Notes: generated by a model from the letters alone, not told the origin. A stretch of 64,000 nucleotides of DNA from Caprella mutica (GCA_947561585.1 CANNZV010001455.1:124001-188000); one strand, 5' to 3'; counted from the stretch's first letter, positions 13,701 to 22,995 are shown. Made by a program: numbers and translations.

Positions 13701-16700
13701 TAATGACTCATCACTAATCACCATCTCTAATAACTCATCACTAATCACCATCTCTAATAACGCATCACTAATCACCATCTCTAATAACTCATCACTAATC
13801 ACCATCTCTAATAACTCATCACTAATCACCATCTCTAATAACTCATCACTAATCACCATCTCTAATAACTCATCTCTACTCTCCATCTCTAATAACTCAT
13901 CACTAATCACCATCTCTAATAACTCATCACTAATCACCATCTCTAATAACTCATCACTAATCACCATCTCTAATAACTCATCACTAATCACCATCTCTAA
14001 TCACCACCTCTAATCACCATCTCTAATCACCACCTCTAATAACTCATCTCTAATCACCACCTCTAATAACTCATCACTAATCACCATCTCTAATAACTCA
14101 TCACTAATAACTCATCACTAATCACCATCTCTAATAACTCATCTCTACTCACCATCTCTAATAACTCATCACTAATCACCATCTCTAATAACTCATCACT
14201 AATCACCATCTCTAATAACTCATCACTAATCACCATCTCTAATAACTCATCACTAATCACCATCTCTAATAACTCATCACGACTCACCATCTCTAATAAC
14301 TCATCACGACTCACCATCTCTAATAACTCATCACGACTCACTATCTCTAATAACTCATCACGACTCACCATCTCTAATAACTCATCACGACTCACCATCT
14401 CTAATAACTCATCACGACTCACCATCTCTAATAACTCATCACGACTCACCATCTCTAATAACTCATCACGACTCACCATCTCTAATAACTCATCACTAAT
14501 CACCATCTCTAATAACTCATCACTAATCACCATCTCTAATAACTCATCACTAATCACCATCTCTAATAACTCATCACTAATCACCACCTCTAATAACTCA
14601 TCACTAATCACCACCTCTCTTCTTCACAGTGATGATGACGATATGAGTTGGAAAGTGCGAAGGGCTTCTGCTAAATGCATTGAAGCAATAGTCTCCACCA
14701 GACACGAGATGTTACTGCAGTTCTACAATAGAGTGTCACCACAACTGATAGCAAGGTTCAAGGGTAGGTCATTAATGGTTATGGTCCCAGTGTAACTTCT
14801 TTACAGATAAACTTATTCTCTAACATCTGTAATAGAATAATATTAAACTAGCTATTTTATAGTCAAATGCCTTGTTAGCTAATTTATATAGCTAGCTAAT
14901 TAGCTACCTCACTTTGCTATATGCTTGCCAAATAGCTATGAAACTGTCGCATAACTAAGGACTCACCCTCCCTATTGCCTTCAGAACGAGAGGAGAATGT
15001 GAAGGTAGACATTTTCAACGCTTACACCGCTCTGTTGCGCCAGACCCGCCCCTCCCTCTCCACCAGAGGTATAAAGGCCTCTGATGTCATTGCCATGGAC
15101 CAGGAGGAGGACACAGCTGCTCTACTAAAGTCACAGGTAAGTAGTTAGGGGGTCAGCAGTTAATGGACTGTGACGCATAGGCGATAATGTAGGAATATAC
15201 TAGCTAGCTATAGCTTTAACTGAATCTTTTAACAAGTTATGTGTATCCATGATACATGCAGGTATCATGGATACCAACTAAATTATAGTTACTGCATATT
15301 TTAATGCATTTTTATTTACCAACACACAGGTCCCACACCTAGTGAAGGCTCTCCACCGGCAACTCAAAGAGAAAAGCAGCAAGACAAGGCAGGGCTGCTT
15401 TGCACTGCTGACTGAACTCATTCTGGCACTGCCAGCAGCTCTTACCAACCACATACCAGCACTACTGCCAGGACTGCACTTCTGCCTCAGGTGAGTAGCT
15501 AGCTAGCTACTTAAAACTCAAATTAAAAGAGATTCTATAACTTGAATTTTTATTAGTTGGGGTAGCTACCTATCTACCGGTAATCTTCAATTTTTTTCAT
15601 ATCATCCATCTCTCAAATACCAAAAGCAAACTATAAATTGCTCCTAAAACTCTGAATCTTAACACTAAATATTGTTTCTCAGTGACAAGTCAAGCAGCAG
15701 TAACATGAAGATCACGGCCCTCACATTCGTGCACATCCTTCTCCAGCAACACCCGGGGGAAGTGTTTCAACCCCACGTGACAGAGCTGCTTCCACCACTC
15801 ATAGTCTGTGCCGCTAACGAACCATTCTACAAGATAACGGCAGAGGCACTGCTAGTGATGCAGCAGATGGTTAGGGTCATCAGGCCTATAGGTGAGTCAA
15901 TAGGCCCTTTGAGTCCCTTTCATTTTTAGCGATGTGGTCTTAGCTACCAGACGTTAAACCCCTAAGAAGAATTAGAAACTAGCTAACTAATCTTTGCTTC
16001 TTTAATCAGGAGAGCCCTCTTCCTTTGACTTCACGCCCTTCACTCTGTTGCTGTACAACTGCACCCTCACTCGCCTCAAAGCTGCAGACTTGGACCAGGA
16101 GGTGAAAGAGAGAGCCATAGCCTGCATGGGGCAGATCATATCACACTTCGGTGACCATCTCCAGGTATAAATTACTTGCTCATTTCAGCCATAGTGATAA
16201 CTAACTAACTATATAGGTTATTGATATCTAACTAACTATAGCTATAGGTTATTGATAACTAACTATCCCTACAAACAACGGTCTGTCGATTCGATAGAAC
16301 AATCCATCGATTCGAAATCCCAGGCAATCGAAAAGAAATCTAATCGATAGACATTGTTTATAGGGATGTAGGGTCGGGCTGTACAAATCGATACCTTAAT
16401 TATTGCCGATAGCTAGCTACCGATAGTAACTATCGGTTACACATTTTTAACCATGGCTAGCTATAAGAAAAAATTATATAGCTACCTAGCTAGCTATAGG
16501 TAATTGCTGTTTTAACTCTCATTTTAATTTGTATCAAATAATCAATGATTCCTGCGTGTAGCTATCATGAATTCTAATGAAACTAACTTAGCTAAATATT
16601 AATTATAGCTATAGCTAGTTATATATTCTAGCTAGCTATATTCTTTTCAAAGAGCTGGCTAGCTATGGTAGAAAATGAGGAACTGTTCGATGATAACTTT

Positions 16701-19700
16701 GAAATTTCCCTAATTATATAGATATTTATTATAAAAAATATATTGTGTTATAGCTATAGCTAGTATATGTTGTAGAAAGTTTAAACTTGTTCTATCATTT
16801 AACTATTCTTCCAAATACAGTAGCTTACAGCCCTGTAATTATTCTTCAATCTGCTATTCCTCTTCTTAAAGATTCTATTCTTTATTTAATGGAAAACTAT
16901 TATCTTTTTAATAAAGCAAAAACAATCTGCTAATTTACTAATTTTCCCCAGGATGAGCTCAGCACCTGCCTCCCCATTTTCCTTGAGAGACTTCGTAACG
17001 AAATCACTCGCCTAACTACTGTAAAGGCCCTCACCAAGATAGCGTCTTCCCCCCTGCGTATTGACTTGCGACCAATTCTCGCAGAGTCGCTGCCAGTTCT
17101 CGCTGGATTCTTACGCAAGAATCAGAGGGCACTCAAAATATCATCCCTCATTCTGCTGGATACTCTTCTGAAAAACTACAGCCAGGTTGTCAGTGAGCAG
17201 ATGTTGCAGGAGGTAAGAAATGGGCTGCAGGAGGTAAGAAATGGGTTGCAGGAGGTAAGAAATGGGCTGCAGGAGGTAAGAAATGGGTTGCAGGAGGTAA
17301 GAAATGGGCCAGGAGGAATTATGGCAAACTGATATTTGTATTAGCAACAGTGCAATGTCTAAATAGCTACCTACCTAGTTACTATCTATATAATTTCTAG
17401 AGGGGTATAATCTTTAGCTAATAAAGTTATTTCAGGCAGTTCGCTCTTAAAACAGTATTTTAATTTCCATAATCGTATTTAGATGAAAAACATACATCCT
17501 CAATGGCCGTACACACGCAGGGTTTTTAAGTCTTTCCACCAGACTTTTTGCTAAGCTCCTCCTACTTTTTCCACGAGAATATAAGAATAAAAACAATATA
17601 TTATTATTTTAGTTGCTATCCATGACCAACTAAGATAAATAACAATATTAGCTATAGTATTTTCTTATATTTTCGTAAAAAAAAGTAGGAGGTGCTTAGC
17701 AAAAAGTCTGGTGGAAAGACTTAAAAACCCTGCGTGTGTACGGCTTTTTAAAAATAACACTGTTGGTTGATTTGATAGTTGTGGTTGTTTTCAGGTTGTT
17801 CTAGAGTTACCCACGCTAGTTAATGACGGTGATCTTCACGTTACTCAGCTCACCCTGAGTGTTCTATGTACCATCACCAGGCAGCACACTGCCTGCATTC
17901 CCCCCCTCATCAGGGTGCTTCTGCCCCCCCTGCTCCAGCTCGTCAGAAGTCCACTGCTACAGGGTGGGTGAAAGGATTAGCTACTTAATGGATAGAGAAA
18001 GTTACGAATTAGCTATCAATTTGTTTCGAATCTTGGTCATAGCGATAAGAAAAACGATAACTAGCCTCAATAATTAAATAATTATAATTTAATTGGTGTC
18101 CATGAAGCTATCATTGATACCAATTAAAATTATAATAATTATAGCTATCGTTTTTTCTTATAGCTATGACCGAAGATGTGGTCATTTATAAATTCCAACC
18201 ACAGAAGTTTGATCTTCTCAGTCAGATAGCTAAACAAGACACGTAGCTAATTAGCTCCTTTGACCCCCTCTGTCTGGTATTTGACTCCATATTTCTCCTT
18301 CAGGAGGGTGTCTGCGTACTCTACAGGAGTTGTTTGAGGCTCTGGTTCACACTCGCATTCCTGGTCTCTCTTACCAAGAGTTACTGTCTCTCTTACTAAC
18401 ACCTCTTCACCAACAGCAACAGCAGGCTAACAACAGTGTCACTTCAGCGCCTCTACTTCATAAGCAGGTAGCTAGCTTCTCTTGGTAATGAAGTAACTGC
18501 AGTTAAACTCCTGAGTTATGAAGCAATCAAGGACCTGAGTTATGAAGTATTTTCTATGTCTAAATTATAGAAAACGATATAGCTACGGCATGAATTTCGT
18601 ACTAGTTATATATCTCCAAAATCCATAGTTTTCTACAAGTTTTTTATCATAGAAAGCTATCAGTGTCCCTGAGCTATGAAGTGTCTCTGAGCTATGAAGT
18701 GTCTCTGAGTTATGAAGTGTCTCTGAGTTATGAAGTGTCTCTGAGTTATGAAGTGTCTCTGAGTTATGAAGTGTCTCTGAGTTATGAAGTGTCTCTGAGT
18801 TATGAAGTGGCTCTGAGTTATGAAGTAACCAGTACTTCATAACTCAGGAGTGTCACTGTACAAGTATAGAAAAGTTAGACTGGGCCTTTAACCCCTAGTT
18901 ACACGTTTTCACGAAATGTTCGTTTTTCAGTCGTTGATGAGTGTACTCGTCTAAAGCCTTACCTTCAAAAACCAGCTACATACCTATAGATTCGTCCATT
19001 TTAAGCCTTTACTGCTAGATATTTGGTAACAATTGTAATTCTAATAAAAAACTCTGTTCACCACTATTTCCCCAAACAGAGTTACCAGTGCATGGCTGCG
19101 TGTGTCTCTTCCCTCGCTCTCACAGAGCCAACTGAGGCACTGAAAGTAGTGAAAAAGTTCCTGTCTGACGTTACATCACCCCGCACATCTCCCTCTGTAC
19201 AGGCATTCTCCTTACTGGCTATAGGGGAAATAGGAAAACAAATGTGAGTGGCTTTTGAGTCTTAGGGGTAACTTTTGAGTCTTAGGGGTAACTTTTGAGT
19301 CTTAGGGGTAACTTTTGAGTCTATGGGGTAACTTTTGAGTCTTGGTGATGACACACCAGGTATCCATAATAGCCTTAGTAGCTACCATGGATACCAATTG
19401 AGAATTAAGATAACGAAATAAATATATTTATGTCCTATATTTCTTTATAGTTATACCTAATAATGATCGCAATGTGTAACTGTTCTGTAACTGTTCTTTA
19501 ACCCGTTCCTGTTTCCCCAGAGACCTGAGCAGTGTGCCCGAAGTCTTACCCAGTGTACTAGAGCAACTCTCCTCCAACTGTGAAGAGGTTAAGACAGCTG
19601 CAGCACACTCTCTGGGACACCTGAGCTGTGGTAACCTGCCCACTTACCTGCCCATTGTACTCCGGGAAATAGAAAACAACCCTAAGAAACAGTACTTGCT

Positions 19701-22700
19701 ACTGCACTCGCTCAAAGAGGTAACTACTCTTCATTTTCCTCTTTGTGGTAAGTAGGCTTCATTTACTATCACCTCTTCATTTTCCTTTTCCATCCATGAG
19801 TGCAGCTACCGGTGATTGTGTCCCTTTCCGTCACATTCCTTGGTAAGTGAATGCATTCACGGAGTAGCTTTTTTGCATCCATGAGCATTGTCACTGACTG
19901 GTGGTAGGTGATTTTGTTTATAGAGTCACTTTCCTTTCTGACTGCTTCTTCCAGTCCCTTGTATTTAATTTCCCTTTGACATCAGCAATATGGCCTTTGG
20001 TTCCGAAACTCTTTCGTAATAGCAAATTGATGGGGTAGGTAGCTATCACCAAAGCATATTCTATACATCATTACCTAGCTACTCAGTTTTAAAATTAAAC
20101 TCATCACAAGAAGATACTTGCTTCAATTTAGCTACTATCTAATTTATGCTAATAATCTCCTCCATCCACAGATGATAAGTCTTCAGTCTCAATCCGAGGA
20201 AGGCGTTAAGATACTGCAGGGTTTCGTGTCTCACATTTGGACGCAACTGTTCCGTCATACAGAGTGTGTGGAGGAGGGAACACGTAACGTGGTGGCGGAG
20301 TGCCTAGGCAAGCTAACCCTCATCAACCCCAAGGAGCTGCTACCCAGTCTACAAAGCAACCTACACTCTGATAGTCCAATGATGAGGACTACTGTAGTCA
20401 CTGCAATAAAGTTCACCATTTCTGATCAGGTCAGTAGCTACCTATTTCATTTTCATACGGAGCGTTTTTTTTTTTTTTCTACAAAAATGCAGCATGAAAA
20501 ACGCCCACTTTCAGATGGGCGTTTTTTCATGCCGCGGTAAAGAAAACGTTGCATGAAAAACCGCTACGGCTGAATATTAGTGGCTATGTATGTTTTCATG
20601 CTGCGTTTTTGTTGAATCGTCCCTTGTGAAATAGGTCTGAGGTGTGTTTCACACAGGGCGTTTTTTTTTCAATAAAAATGCAGCATGCAATCATGCCCAA
20701 TCTAAATTAGTGATGTTTTTTAATAGCATCTAAATTATATTTAACGTTCTTTCCCAGCCGTCTCCCATGGATGCGCACCTGAAGCCGTGCATTGGAGAGT
20801 TCCTCTCGTGCATCCAGGACCCAGACCTGAATGTACGTAGAGTGGCACTGGTAGCTCTGAACAGTGCTGCCCACAACAAACCTTCTCTGGTGCGGGACCT
20901 GCTGCCCAACACACTGCCACAGCTCTACGACCAGACTAAGATAAAGGTGAGTAAGAGGGTAAAGGTGAGAAAGAGGGTAAAGGTGAGAAAGAGGGTAAAG
21001 GGTAAGATAAAGGTGAGGAAAGAGGGTAAAGGTGAGGAAAGAGGGTAAAGGTGAGAAAGAGGGTAAAGGGTAAGATAAAGGTGAGAAAGAGGGTAAAGGG
21101 TAAGATAAAGGTGAGAAAGAGGGTAAAGGGTAAGATAAAGGTGAGAAAGAGGGTAAAGGGTAAGATAAAGGTGAGGAAAGAGGGTAAAGGTGAGAAAGAG
21201 GGTAAAGGGTAAGATAAAGGTGAGGAAAGAGGGTAAAGGGTAAGATAAAGGTGAGGAAAGAGGGTAAAGGGTAAGATAAAAGTGAGGAAAGAGGTGAAGG
21301 TGAGAAAGAGGGTAAAGGGTAAGATAAAGGTGAGAAGAGGGTAAAGGTGAGAAAGATGGTAAAGGGTAAGATAAAGGTGAGAAAGAGGGTAAAGGGTAAG
21401 ATAAAGGTGAGGAAAGAGGGTAAAGGTGAGAAGAGGGTAAAGGTGAGAAAGATGGTAAAGGGTAAGATAAAGGTGAGAAAGAGGGTAAAGGGTAAGATAA
21501 AGGTGAGGAAAGAGGGTAAAGGTGAGAAAGAGGGTAAAGGTGAGAAAGATGGTAAAGGTGAGAAAGAGGGTAAAGGTGAGAAAGATGGTAAAGGTGAGGA
21601 AAGAGGGTAAAGGTGAGAAAGAGGGTAAAGGTGAGAAAGATGGTAAAGGTGAGAAAGAGGGTAAAGGTGAGAAAGATGGTAAAGGTGAGGAAAGAGGGTA
21701 AAGGGTAAGATAAAAGTGAGGAAAGAGGGTAAAGGGTAAGATAAAAGTGAAGAAAGAGGGTAAAGGGTAAGATAAAGGTGAGGAAAGAGGGTAAAGGATC
21801 TGTTTAACATTTGTGAGTAATGGGCTTCTCCCCAAGCCTTTGCTAAAATAGCTACTTTCTGGGCAAACTATTACATGATAAATTTTACTAGATATAATAA
21901 AATAACCTATTGAACAGATCCCTACTCAATAGTATTATCAAGAGGTTATTAGAATCCAATTGGTAGGTAGGTAACCTTCCAGTTGGATACAATTATTAAC
22001 CATGATACCTTAGGTATCATAGATACCGATTAAAATAGCAAGTCAAATCTAGTAAACCTGAAACACCTCCAACATGACGTTCAAATAACTTTCTTAGCTA
22101 ACCCCTCTTCCTCTTCCTTTTCCTCTTTAGAAAGAGCTGATTCACGAGGTTGAGATGGGTCCCTTCAAGCACCCAGTGGATGATGGTCTGGACATCCGCA
22201 AGGCAGCCTTTGAGTGCATGTACACACTGCTAGAGACCAACCTTGACAGACTGGATATCTACGTGTTCCTGGACCATGTGGAAAGTGGTCTCCGGGACCA
22301 CTACGATATTAAGATGCTTACGTACCTCATGCTCACCAGACTGGCACACCTCTGTCCACAGGCAGTGCTGCAGAAGTGAGTGTTCACATGAAGGGGGTAT
22401 AAAAATATAAGAAACACTGAAATTTGAAAAATATTTCAAAGCAGTTCGCTAAAGCATTCTTTTTAAGGTAGCTTATACTTTTCCGTTTAAAACAAAAAGT
22501 ATAAAAACATTGTTTATAATTGTGTTATATATATGAAATTACACCAGTTCAAATAGCTATTCACTTCTAAACATGTTCGCTCCTAAAAGGCATCAAAATT
22601 ATTAAAAGTCCTCTTCACACTTCTTCTCTCCTTCATTCACACTAGCTTATAGTTGTCAAAATTTATTATTCTATTATTCCCTCTGTATCCTTTCTTCATT

Positions 22701-22995
22701 TATTCCTTCTTTCCCCAGGCTGGAGCGTCTGATAGAGCCCCTGCGTAACACCATCACCTCGAAGGTGAAGGCCCACTCCGTCAAACAGGAGTACGAGAAG
22801 CAAGACGAGTTGAAGAGGAGTGCCATGCGGGCTGTAGCGGCTCTACTCACCATTGCAGAGGCGGATAAGAACATCCAACTCACCGACTTCATGATCCACA
22901 TCAAGGCCAATCCAGAGCTGGACACACTCTTCGAGAGCATTGTCAAGGATAACACGATGGGTGGTGCCCAGGACTCTGTCATGGATATCAGCTAA
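1708..22995 (+). CDS. CAND1: Cullin-associated NEDD8-dissociated protein 1 (CAND1/TIP120A), 21 exons
   Basis: CAND1 binds un-neddylated cullin-RING ligases and exchanges their substrate-receptor modules. Coding exons by GT-AG borders: 1708-1749, 7188-7357, 8117-8330, 8874-9004, 9567-9749, 11078-11240, 12501-12631, 14630-14763, 14985-15136, 15330-15490, 15683-15891, 16010-16164, 16952-17212, 17795-17963, 18304-18467, 19080-19243, 19521-19719, 20172-20429, 20758-20946, 22131-22375, 22719-22995. They total 3771 nt (1256 aa plus stop); every junction keeps phase. Vertebrate CAND1 is about 1230 aa. Start [14 protein letters not shown] matches the family N-terminus. Seen in order: HEAT-type helices throughout, [11 protein letters not shown] (exon 5), the acidic loop (exon 7, about residues 302-345) followed by [33 protein letters not shown] (exon 18), and the C-terminal TIP120 region with [19 protein letters not shown] and [14 protein letters not shown]. 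No frameshift or internal stop. Oddities: tandem arrays start or end at five of its splice sites. The 5' UTR and poly(A) site are not determined. Confidence 0.97.
2260..2515. repeat. Long hairpin (inverted repeat) in CAND1 intron 1
   Basis: Arms of about 90 bp (2260-2351 and 2430-2515) are near-perfect reverse complements; both carry the word agctatttctcagattttt or its complement. The loop (2352-2429) contains gtttcagtttcagagaatg. A transcript would fold into a stem of about 85 bp. Most likely a foldback MITE; I did not find a target-site duplication. Confidence 0.85.
2626..3088. repeat. Two interlocked inverted repeats (A-B-A'-B')
   Basis: Segment A (2626-2750) is inverted at A' (2854-2976), and segment B (2749-2857) is inverted at B' (2981-3088). 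The order is A B A' B', so the two stems interlock instead of nesting. Landmarks: ggagagaatttatgaaaatt in A', its complement in A; aagcaataaagcatgtcc opening B, its complement closing B'. B also has an internal palindrome, aactcgccattttaatggcg. Arms are highly similar, so the structure is young. Confidence 0.85.
3089..4415. other. CAND1 intron 1, middle part; degenerate word repeats
   Basis: No gene. It holds short runs of tagtacat (about 3160-3235), a short inverted pair cagtctgcag / ctgcagactgg (about 3782 and 3973) enclosing two direct copies of tatatttacattaattttgc, and a patch with many gagccaa/aagccaa words (about 4020-4200) that may be an old word-repeat element like those described elsewhere in this window. 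Confidence 0.5.
4416..5306. mobile_element. Non-autonomous hAT-like DNA element
   Basis: The left end is cagtggtcggcaacctttt and the right end ggttttccgaccactg, inverted and matching at about 14 of 16 positions. CAGNGGTNGGCAACC-type ends are typical of hAT elements. Inside, near both ends, are GC-rich words (cgcggaccggtaaacgtt, repeated at about 4440 and 4472; cgcggcccggtacc, cgcggaacgg). No transposase reading frame is visible. I could not find a matching 8-bp target duplication (ccctagag versus ggttacgg). The right end abuts the LINE remnant, consistent with insertion into, or truncation of, that element. Confidence 0.75.
5307..6756 (-). pseudogene. Decayed LINE ORF2 remnant (endonuclease plus linker)
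   Basis: Reads on the minus strand with several frameshifts and stops. From about 6756 downward: a start-like [10 protein letters not shown], then [19 protein letters not shown] (endonuclease motif, around 6540-6480), GDLNIDL (about 6200), a DHFPTF-like motif near 5985-5970, and then a charged linker (5975-5315) with [13 protein letters not shown] text and [10 protein letters not shown]. This order is that of the apurinic-type endonuclease and pre-RT linker of CR1/L2/Jockey-group non-LTR retrotransposons; I cannot place the clade. The reverse transcriptase is missing; the fragment stops at the hAT-like element. It lies antisense in CAND1 intron 1 and is not functional. Confidence 0.8.
7020..7140. 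repeat. tatcggtatcgg word-repeat fragment
   Basis: Contains repeated tatcggtatcgg words ending in gaaccgtcccatccctag. A related inverted piece with ccgatagctagctaccgatag lies at about 16370-16445 in intron 12 (starting tagggatgtagggtcgg). Probably two fragments of one DNA-element family. Confidence 0.45.
7630..7775. repeat. ttttccgaaaactc word-repeat patch, CAND1 intron 2
   Basis: About eight imperfect copies of a 14-18 bp word (ttttccgaaaactcaa and variants). No inverted partner was found nearby, so it is listed only as a degenerate tandem repeat. Confidence 0.6.
8349..8441. repeat. Partial MITE copy (related to 17506-17744)
   Basis: The segment from gctgtacacacgtaggg through ccaccagactttttgctaag to the agaatataagaaaaaac end closely matches the left arm of the complete hairpin element in intron 13. 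The right arm is absent. Confidence 0.75.
9057..9370. repeat. Tandemly doubled MITE in CAND1 intron 4
   Basis: Two direct copies (about 9057-9235 and 9236-9370, the second shorter) share gagtattgaatggttctac and gtattcgataccatttcat. A third, inverted copy lies at 61127-61298, bounded by gggttgtgacaatatgct and its complement. Ends of this type point to a short terminal-inverted-repeat element, mobilised in trans. Confidence 0.8.
9731..10640 (+). repeat. 31-bp tandem array built from the exon-5 donor site
   Basis: The unit gtgagtaattgcagtgtatt followed by gcagctatagc copies the last 20 bases of CAND1 exon 5 plus the start of its intron. The GTGAGT donor recurs at 9750 and then every 31 bp through 10618, 29 copies with no net length change. 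Variants: tgtagc, tattgc and tatagc before the donor, and aaatgg for aattgc. Each unit also holds two ttgcag acceptor-like words. Reading past the first donor meets TGA at once, so only donor 1 yields full-length CAND1. Confidence 0.97.
12233..12467. mobile_element. Mariner-type MITE in CAND1 intron 6
   Basis: The ends cagggtgacccac / gtgggtcaccctg are inverted, the arms continue with acaaaaaagt and its complement, and TA lies on both sides (12231-12232, 12468-12469). The 235-bp length and lack of coding sequence fit a non-autonomous Tc1/mariner derivative. Confidence 0.85.
12895..13043. mobile_element. MITE with cggtcatataagaa ends (CAND1 intron 7)
   Basis: The arms gttccgaattatcggtcata and its near complement at 13010-13040 enclose an AT-rich core. 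Relatives occur at about 18016-18200 (tggtcatagcgataagaaaa ... tatgaccgaagatgtgg) and 23236-23555 (ending atatgatcgaaaatgtgg). The 27-bp array starts immediately downstream. Confidence 0.7.
13078..14618. repeat. 27-bp tandem array running up to the exon-8 acceptor
   Basis: About 57 copies of a 27-bp unit containing tctctaataactcatcac and taatcaccat. It ends in ccacctctcttcttcacag, the polypyrimidine tract and acceptor of exon 8 (exon starts 14630). Each unit has two CTAAT words that fit the branch-point consensus. A run of about eight units (14278-14490) shares the variant cacgactcacc. Because 27 is divisible by 3, long open frames appear on both strands; they are repeat artefacts, not genes. 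Confidence 0.97.
15240..15292. repeat. tatccatgatac hairpin motif (dispersed, CAND1 region)
   Basis: A short palindromic core, tatccatgatac ... gtatcatggata, recurs in introns and just past the gene: about 18096-18135, 19350-19400, 22000-22035, 23325-23375 and 23428-23480, often as ttggtatccatgatac with ggtatcacggataccaatt-like complements. These are probably the cores of one short hairpin-element family. Confidence 0.7.
16265..16366. mobile_element. Small hairpin MITE with ttcgat words (CAND1 intron 12)
   Basis: atccctacaaacaacggtct at the left and the near complement agacattgtttatagggat at the right bound about 102 bp filled with atcgattcgaa/tcgattcgatag words. Both arms are clear; no target duplication could be assigned. 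Confidence 0.65.
17202..17312 (+). repeat. 21-bp in-frame array of the exon-13 donor site
   Basis: Exon 13 ends atgttgcaggag at 17212 and the intron starts gtaagaaatggg. The 21-bp block of gtaagaaatggg plus ctgcaggag or ttgcaggag follows in tandem, giving five CAGGAG|GTAAGA donors at 17213, 17234, 17255, 17276 and 17297. Twenty-one is divisible by 3 and the CAND1 frame stays open, so each further donor would add seven residues (VRNGLQE) without breaking the protein. Confidence 0.95.
17506..17744. mobile_element. MITE with gccgtacacacgcaggg ends (CAND1 intron 13)
   Basis: The arms gccgtacacacgcagggttt and aaaccctgcgtgtgtacggc are perfect complements and remain similar for about 90 bp (including ccaccagactttttgctaag). 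The AT-rich middle holds a loop of about 60 bp. No coding content. A half copy lies in intron 3 at 8349-8441. Confidence 0.85.
18016..18200. mobile_element. Palindromic MITE, CAND1 intron 14
   Basis: The left arm (ggtcatagcgataagaaaaa, attataatttaattggtg) and right arm (taccaattaaaattataa, ttttttcttatagctatgacc) are complements around a short loop with tccatgaagctatcattga. It belongs with the element at 12895-13043 by its (ca)tatgaccgaagatgtgg end. Confidence 0.7.
18660..18850. repeat. 18-bp tandem array, CAND1 intron 15
   Basis: About ten copies of ctctgagttatgaagtgt, with single-base variants. Looser copies of gagttatgaag lie at 18510-18550, and the inverted word acttcataactcaggag closes the array. 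Exon 15 ends with cttcataagcag, which resembles the inverted word; a seeding link is possible but weaker than for the other arrays. Confidence 0.85.
19244..19343 (+). repeat. 20-bp array starting at the exon-16 donor
   Basis: Immediately after the exon-16 donor (gtgagtgg at 19244) come four to five copies of cttttgagtcttaggggtaa. Each unit ends in GGGGTAACTT, a donor-like string. Confidence 0.85.
19782..20010. repeat. Dispersed repeat pieces in CAND1 intron 17
   Basis: attttccttttccatcyatgagtgcag (19782-19810) and the following segment reappear at about 47702-47822 in an intron of the 43.5-kb gene. The piece around 19955-20010 (catcagcaatatggcctttggttccg) recurs inverted at about 28680-28745 inside the 27.4-29.1 kb element. 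Both are non-coding. Confidence 0.65.
20452..20700. mobile_element. gcgtttttt MITE-like element, CAND1 intron 18
   Basis: Contains several copies of aaaaatgcagcatg and gcgttttttt in both orientations (20465-20500, 20518-20560, 20600-20612, 20655-20695), plus the palindrome aaaacgcccac...gatgggcgtttttt. It is a terminal-inverted-repeat element or two nested ones; exact ends are unclear. Confidence 0.55.
20938..21797 (+). repeat. Purine-rich array seeded on the exon-19 donor
   Basis: Exon 19 ends aagataaag at 20946, followed by donor gtgagtaagagg. About 850 bp of ggtaaaggtgagaaagag and ggtaagataaaggtgag words follow, so the exon end plus donor (gataaag|gtgag) recurs more than ten times. The + strand is G/A-rich with almost no C. 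The CAND1 frame stays open for 34 codons past the first donor (ends 21048) and would add a Lys/Arg/Val/Gly-rich tail. Long open frames on the other strand are repeat artefacts. Confidence 0.93.

Noticed and set aside
12997..14614. Long open frames on both strands with [13 protein letters not shown] nonapeptides
   Set aside because: They are the translation of the 27-bp intronic array; period divisible by 3, no start context or conservation.
20707..21835. Two overlapping minus-strand open frames of about 300-370 codons rich in Phe, Leu, Pro and Ser
   Set aside because: They translate the complement of the purine-rich array in CAND1 intron 19 and overlap exon 19 antisense.
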